Origin: Dipetalonema caudispina
Taxonomy: Eukaryota > Nematoda > Chromadorea > Rhabditida > Onchocercidae
NCBI GenBank assembly: GCA_013365325.1
Contig: JABVXV010000163.1
Location: 62,001 to 126,000, forward strand
Direction: 5' to 3'
DNA: 64,000 nucleotides
The translations under genes were made by a program, and so were the position numbers. This document shows positions 59,338 to 64,000 of this stretch, piece by piece. The notes below the pieces were generated by a model, which saw only the letters and a program-made list of their open reading frames with translations, was not told the DNA's origin and did not search any database. Each line of letters begins with the position of its first letter. The first letter of the stretch is position 1.

Positions 59338-62300
59338 TGCAATTTTAATACCTGAAAGAACTTTCCGGAAGTACGTAATATGTAGCAATGATTTTCATCG
59401 ATTTGGGGTTGTTGTTTCATAGTCGGTAATTAATTAGAGTTCAAAACTTAACTACGATAGATAACCTTTTATTCATGAAATAAATCACATGTAGAAAAAG
59501 TGAAAAAAATGTAGTAAAGGCAGAAAGGAAGGATGGTCAAAATAAAGAAAGCAATAATAAAAATGCATGATGACAATCTTGACAGCTAATTTTAGAGGAG
59601 AACAAAGGTTAGTTAGATTAATATGAAGTAAGAATGAAAATTGGAGAAAATATAACTGACATGAATGGATTTGACTTTTCGACTCTTGTTGATATCATTT
59701 CCAAATTCCGCCACAGTTATGTTCGGAACGTTGTTCAATCGATCGGTTATTTGCTTTTTCTTTCTGTAAAAATTTTCAAAAAAAAAAAAATAAAAAATAA
59801 GATAAAAATCTGAATTTCGACACAGTCATGTAAAGATCATTCGTATTCCAGCTATTGAAGAGTCGTGGTATGGAACCTCTACAGATGACAAATGCGACAC
59901 CACTATGATTATTCATTCCATTTTTTTTTTTTTTCTTCTTTCAGTCATGTAAATTCGATCTCTATTCTGATTTCTTTTTTCTTTTTGAAATTTTTAAATC
60001 TCTTCTCAGTAATTCTCGATTTAAAAATTTATTTAATTGGTAAAACTGATTTGAAAGAGTAAGTAATCGAACTTTTCATCCTTAAGCGTTTTCAATAGTT
60101 AACACTCATAGAACTACGATTTAGCAGTTAGCCATATTAATCAAATTTTTTTAGATTTACTTTCTTGTAGTTATTGATATTCCAAATCTTTGAAAAATAA
60201 AACAAATCCAAAGATTACTTTCATTGAAATTTTTTTTTTTTTTTAAAACCATTCCGTAAACGGTGTTTACTTGTTAATGAACCATTTAGTTCCAGTTAAT
60301 TCATTACTATTATCATCATTGATCTCAATTGTTATCACTTTAAGAACTTTGTATATCATATCGTCTTCTTGAAGGGTATCTTATCGATATCGTTTAATTG
60401 AGGTTTCTTTTATTTTTTTAGTGCATCTATTTATCGAAAATAACATTAAATTGAATTGATTTTAAAATCAGCGTTTCAATATATATCTCGAAATTTCACT
60501 AACCTGAATATATTATATCAAACCATATTAAATCGAATTGGATTGGTTTTGATCGAATCAATGGAATACTATATTACATTGAGAATCTAAGTAGTTAGGA
60601 ATTAAAAATGAAATATTCTTGACATTCAAATATCCTCTTTTAGCTTTTAAGTAATATCGCAAAATGCTTTATTAATTATAAAAGTGAAAAATTTACTGAA
60701 AATGTTGGTGAATTTTATTGCCATTCTTTTTAAATGTATAATAAAATATATTTGTGGTGCATATGCAGTGTAGAATGAAGTTTGTCATAAAAATTTCCAG
60801 ATTTTTTCACAATTTGTAATAATAAAATAAAATGTATTCCACAACTAATTCAAAAAAACAACGGTTAAAAGTAATTCCTGAGCAATACTATTCAAGGAAA
60901 AGTAAGTGAAAAAAAAAAATGTAATATTTATGTACGTTTTCGACAATATTTAATTTGAACAGTTTTAAAATCTAAAATGATTAGTTTCTAGGCTTAAAAA
61001 GAATAGAAGTAGAATAAAAATTCCTTGAGAATACATTTCTATCCAGAACACTCCAAAAGTATGTATCTTTGAGCATTCCTTCTGTTGAAACTGAGTATTT
61101 TCTCACTTAATAAAAAGATGAAAGGATTATAGGAAAAAAAATGTGAAAAGAGACAAGAGAATTCAGGAAAAATCGAAGAAGATCAGGAAGAAATCATACA
61201 CTTTTTAATCACGTGAGCAATAAATGCATCAGCTAATAAATATCTGAAACTTTTGGAACATATTGGCTTCAATTACATTCTATGATAAAGTGTCTATAAA
61301 AACACAAATGAAAACTATAAAGATATTCGAAGATTATTAGATAGATTCCGGATAAATTCATTTGATATGGCCTGGGCGGTGATGGTCAAAATGGTGATGG
61401 CCAGTGAAGTTTGTTCATAGTTTTCTAAAAGGTAATAAAGATGAAAAATAGTCGAAGTTAAATAGTCGTAATTTCAATCTCGATGATGCTTATAAGGATT
61501 ATTTAAAATTTGCAAATCTAAAATTCAGGAAAAAATTGCACTTTCTTCCTAAATTACAAATTTCATGTCTACAAATAGTAAAAAACTCAACGAAAAGACA
61601 GGTAGTTAACATCTCTACACAACTAAATCAGAAAAAAAACTTTATACAAAATAGTTTGAGTGAAACAGTAAAATTAATAAGTAGTTGTAAACTTTTTTTA
61701 CAACACTTTGAATGAAAAATATTTCGTTCTTTCGTTGAAAAAGCTTGAAGGTTGAAGTTCATCATCGAACTGAATCGTTCATTCTCCTTAATTTGCCAAA
61801 CACGAAAAAGTTCTTTTAATCATTAAATCAAAAAAAAAGAAGGAAATATTGCACTTTTTTATTATAAGTGCATAAAATGATTCTGTTTTGATCGATTATA
61901 ACAAATGATTTTTGCTTTTTGTTACTGTTTTAATACCGGTCCCATTTCTTGTTGTATTTCTTCCATGCACTGTTACATTGGTAAATGTGTGTGTTTACCT
62001 TTCGTCTTTAAAATGTGTAGATTTTCTTTAAAATGGGTACTACAATTTTTTCTGGATTACTGAATTCATTATTGGATTCTTTTTAATCATCAGTTTTTGA
62101 TGAATTATATGAAATTTTCAAGTATTATTAGTTAATTTTTCTTTCAAAAGTTAAATTTGGTTTTTTGATTTTAGCATAGAGTGATATAGTGTGATAATGA
62201 ATTTAAAATATTAGTTTATATAGTTGGTCAATGAAAATATGCTTCATGATGATCGAGGTAGATTATGATTAACTATGAAGAATGTTAGCTGCTTCATTGC

Positions 62301-62630
62301 GTTTTTACCCAACCTGATTAAAGGTTGGATGTGAGATGATCTTTGATAATTGAGCTTATACACCACATTGTTGAAATTTTTGGACGACCCGTTAGATATG
62401 GTTGAATTAATAAGCGACATTCGTTTAATGCTGCGTTTTAGATAACTTCCAATTCAGTTGCATGAACATTCTCAAATTTCTGAAGCTTCGAAAATTTATG
62501 TAAATTAGCATAAAATGTACGTCGTCGTTACGCTTATGATAACGTTCAAAAAATATTTGAAGAACTATGGAATTTGTAATATTATTATTTAGATCACTGT
62601 TTGGCTTCTGCACAAAAGCATTATTTTATA
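59338..62630. other. Region between the mGluR gene and the KCNE-like gene
   Basis: AT-rich. AATAAA at 59479-59484 could be the mGluR poly(A) signal if the TAA at 59335-59337 is the true stop. If the CAG GTATAA junction is a donor, further tail exons may lie here; I could not find one with confidence. No RNA gene or repeat of note was seen. Confidence 0.45.
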
Positions 62631-64000
62631 ATGTCATTGGATAAGGTTAGTAAAATTCATTACTTCTAACTTGTTTCAAAATAACTGAACGAATTGCTTT
62701 GGTAATAATATTTCAAACACAGTGATCTAACAAAATATCAAAAATTAATTTAAGTTCTGAAAAATTTAACATTATTTTCTTGAATGTTGATATAAATTAT
62801 TCGAGAGATTACTTCTGAAAAAATGTCATGGTAATTGAAAGATAAGGTATCCTTGTTGAGATTAAAAAGTAGAGCAAACTTATAGATGGAATGGAAGATC
62901 ACTGTAATTTTAAATTAGGGAAATACACAAATATTGATAATATCATAAAAATAACAGAAAAGAGAGTATCAGTTATAAAGAAAAAAATGAAAATCAGCAG
63001 AATTTTGAAATGCAAAATTGTAAAAAAATGCAATAATTTAGTTGATGAAATTTAATTAGGAATAGGAAGTTGTTCATTCTTTTAAAATTTTTATCTTTCA
63101 GACACTTGAAAATTTTAATTTGACACTGATTAGTCTTACCGCCAGTCTTGATAATTTATTAGCTGTGATACGATTGGGAGCACTATTAATTGTCATTGCA
63201 CTTTGTTTCATGATTATCAGTTTGACGATACTTTGCTATTATGTCAAGTGCAATGAGGTAAACGTTTCAATGCTTGGCAAATTTAACAAATAATAAGTGT
63301 AATTTGAATATTTCAAGTTTTTTCAGTAAACAATTGAACAATCCGTTGCTAGCGAAGATTTAAAGTTAGAAGTTAGCAATTGATTTTAAGATTAGGTAAT
63401 GACTGTAATTGATAGTTCATGGACTTTTATATGTAAACATAAGGAATCAATCAATAATTTGTGATTAGAAAAAACTCTTTGCAATAGATTTTTAAAGCTT
63501 ATCAGTTTGATAGAATTGAAATAATTGCCAGAAAAAAACTATTAAATAAACAAATCTCAAAATTCTGAATAAATATAAAGGAAATTCAAACTTTATCTAT
63601 GCTGATCATAATTCCGGGATCAGATTGTAATGCAATCATTAAGGGCGAAGGATATGATCTTAATATCACACATAGCAATCTCCCAAAAAAATGTTGATCA
63701 GCTGTATTTATTATCAATTGAAACAACTGATATCGTAAGCAATAAACACTTGTCAATCGACATGGCGAAAGTTTTGTTGTCAAATGCAATTAATAAATTA
63801 ATAAAATTAAATTGTTTTAAATTCCTTTTCCTGACTAAGCAAAAAAGTAAAGTATCGATAAGCAAACATTCCGAATAGAATTTTGATAAATTTTGCAGAT
63901 TAGAAGTATCATAAAAGTGAGGAAGACAAAAGGATTATTTGAAAATAACGACAAGGCGTATCTATCTTTGAAGATACCTCAAGAAAAAGCGTCTATTCAT
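62631..64000 (+). CDS. Small single-pass membrane protein, KCNE/MPS-like, 5' part (runs off the window)
   Basis: Three exons, all phase 0: 62631-62645 (MSLDK), 63102-63257 and 63899-64000, with donors gttagt and gtaaac and acceptors tctttcag and tttgcag; the last is open to the edge, giving 91 codons. The N terminus has an N-glycosylation sequon (Asn11-Leu-Thr). One strong membrane span follows (about 30-52, LGALLIVIALCFMIISLTIL), then a basic tail (YYVKCNEIRSIIKVRKTKG) with NDKAYLSLKI and EKASIH. KCNE potassium-channel beta subunits share this layout: short glycosylated outside N terminus, one span, and about 25 residues later a DKAY/YKSQ-type segment and, in KCNE2, an ending close to KATIH. 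C. elegans MPS proteins are this family. The similarity is short and by eye. A phase-0 frame 63624-63734 could be an extra exon but would spoil the KCNE spacing. Exon 1 is tiny and the least certain. Confidence 0.5.

Noticed and set aside
63624..63734. Phase-0 open frame between the second and third KCNE-like exons
   Set aside because: It has a usable donor but a poor acceptor, and including it would break the KCNE-like spacing between membrane span and tail.

Overview
The window is eukaryotic nuclear DNA from a nematode, most likely a clade III (spirurid/filarial) worm. It is very AT-rich. Genes are split into 100-260 bp exons with near-invariant (t)tttcag acceptors and gtaagt-type donors. 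Two start codons sit directly behind a splice acceptor, as expected for spliced-leader trans-splicing. The proteins are closest to Caenorhabditis elegans BLI-4 and a group I-like MGL receptor. The species is inferred from these traits, not shown by any marker.

Left third (1-20.7 kb, minus strand). Positions 1-1916 hold a mitochondrial ribosome recycling factor gene whose 3' end is cut by the window edge. Positions 4390-20689 hold a complete proprotein convertase of the BLI-4/blisterase (kexin/furin) family. Eighteen exons join in frame to 942 codons: signal peptide, prodomain, subtilisin-like catalytic domain, P domain, Cys-rich repeats, one membrane span and an acidic tail. The 7.6 kb intron after exon 12 contains two phase-0 exons that fit alternative products: a 32-codon cassette and a terminal exon encoding a membrane anchor and a Thr/Ser-rich tail, which would bypass the Cys-rich region. 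A 100-N assembly gap flanked by an exact 121 bp duplication lies in intron 1.

Middle (20.7-50 kb). This is mostly non-coding, A/T-homopolymer-rich sequence with microsatellites, tandem duplications and a few coding-like fragments. The only gene I can support here is a three-exon plus-strand gene (41875-43163) for a 154-residue protein of unknown function ending in a CaaX prenylation motif.

Right (50-64 kb, plus strand). Sixteen exons from 50117 to 59337 encode a class C GPCR, a group I-like metabotropic glutamate receptor (mgl-2 type), with Venus-flytrap, Cys-rich and seven-transmembrane domains and a Ser/Thr-rich tail. Its extreme N terminus and 3' end are uncertain. At the right edge (62631-64000+) three phase-0 exons build a small single-pass membrane protein whose topology and tail resemble KCNE/MPS potassium-channel beta subunits; it runs off the window.

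The genes do not form an operon or pathway: one mitochondrial translation factor, one secretory-pathway protease that in C. elegans acts in cuticle processing, one orphan prenylated protein, one neuronal receptor and one possible channel subunit. All exon boundaries come from reading splice signals, phase and protein similarity by eye. No transcript or database search was available.
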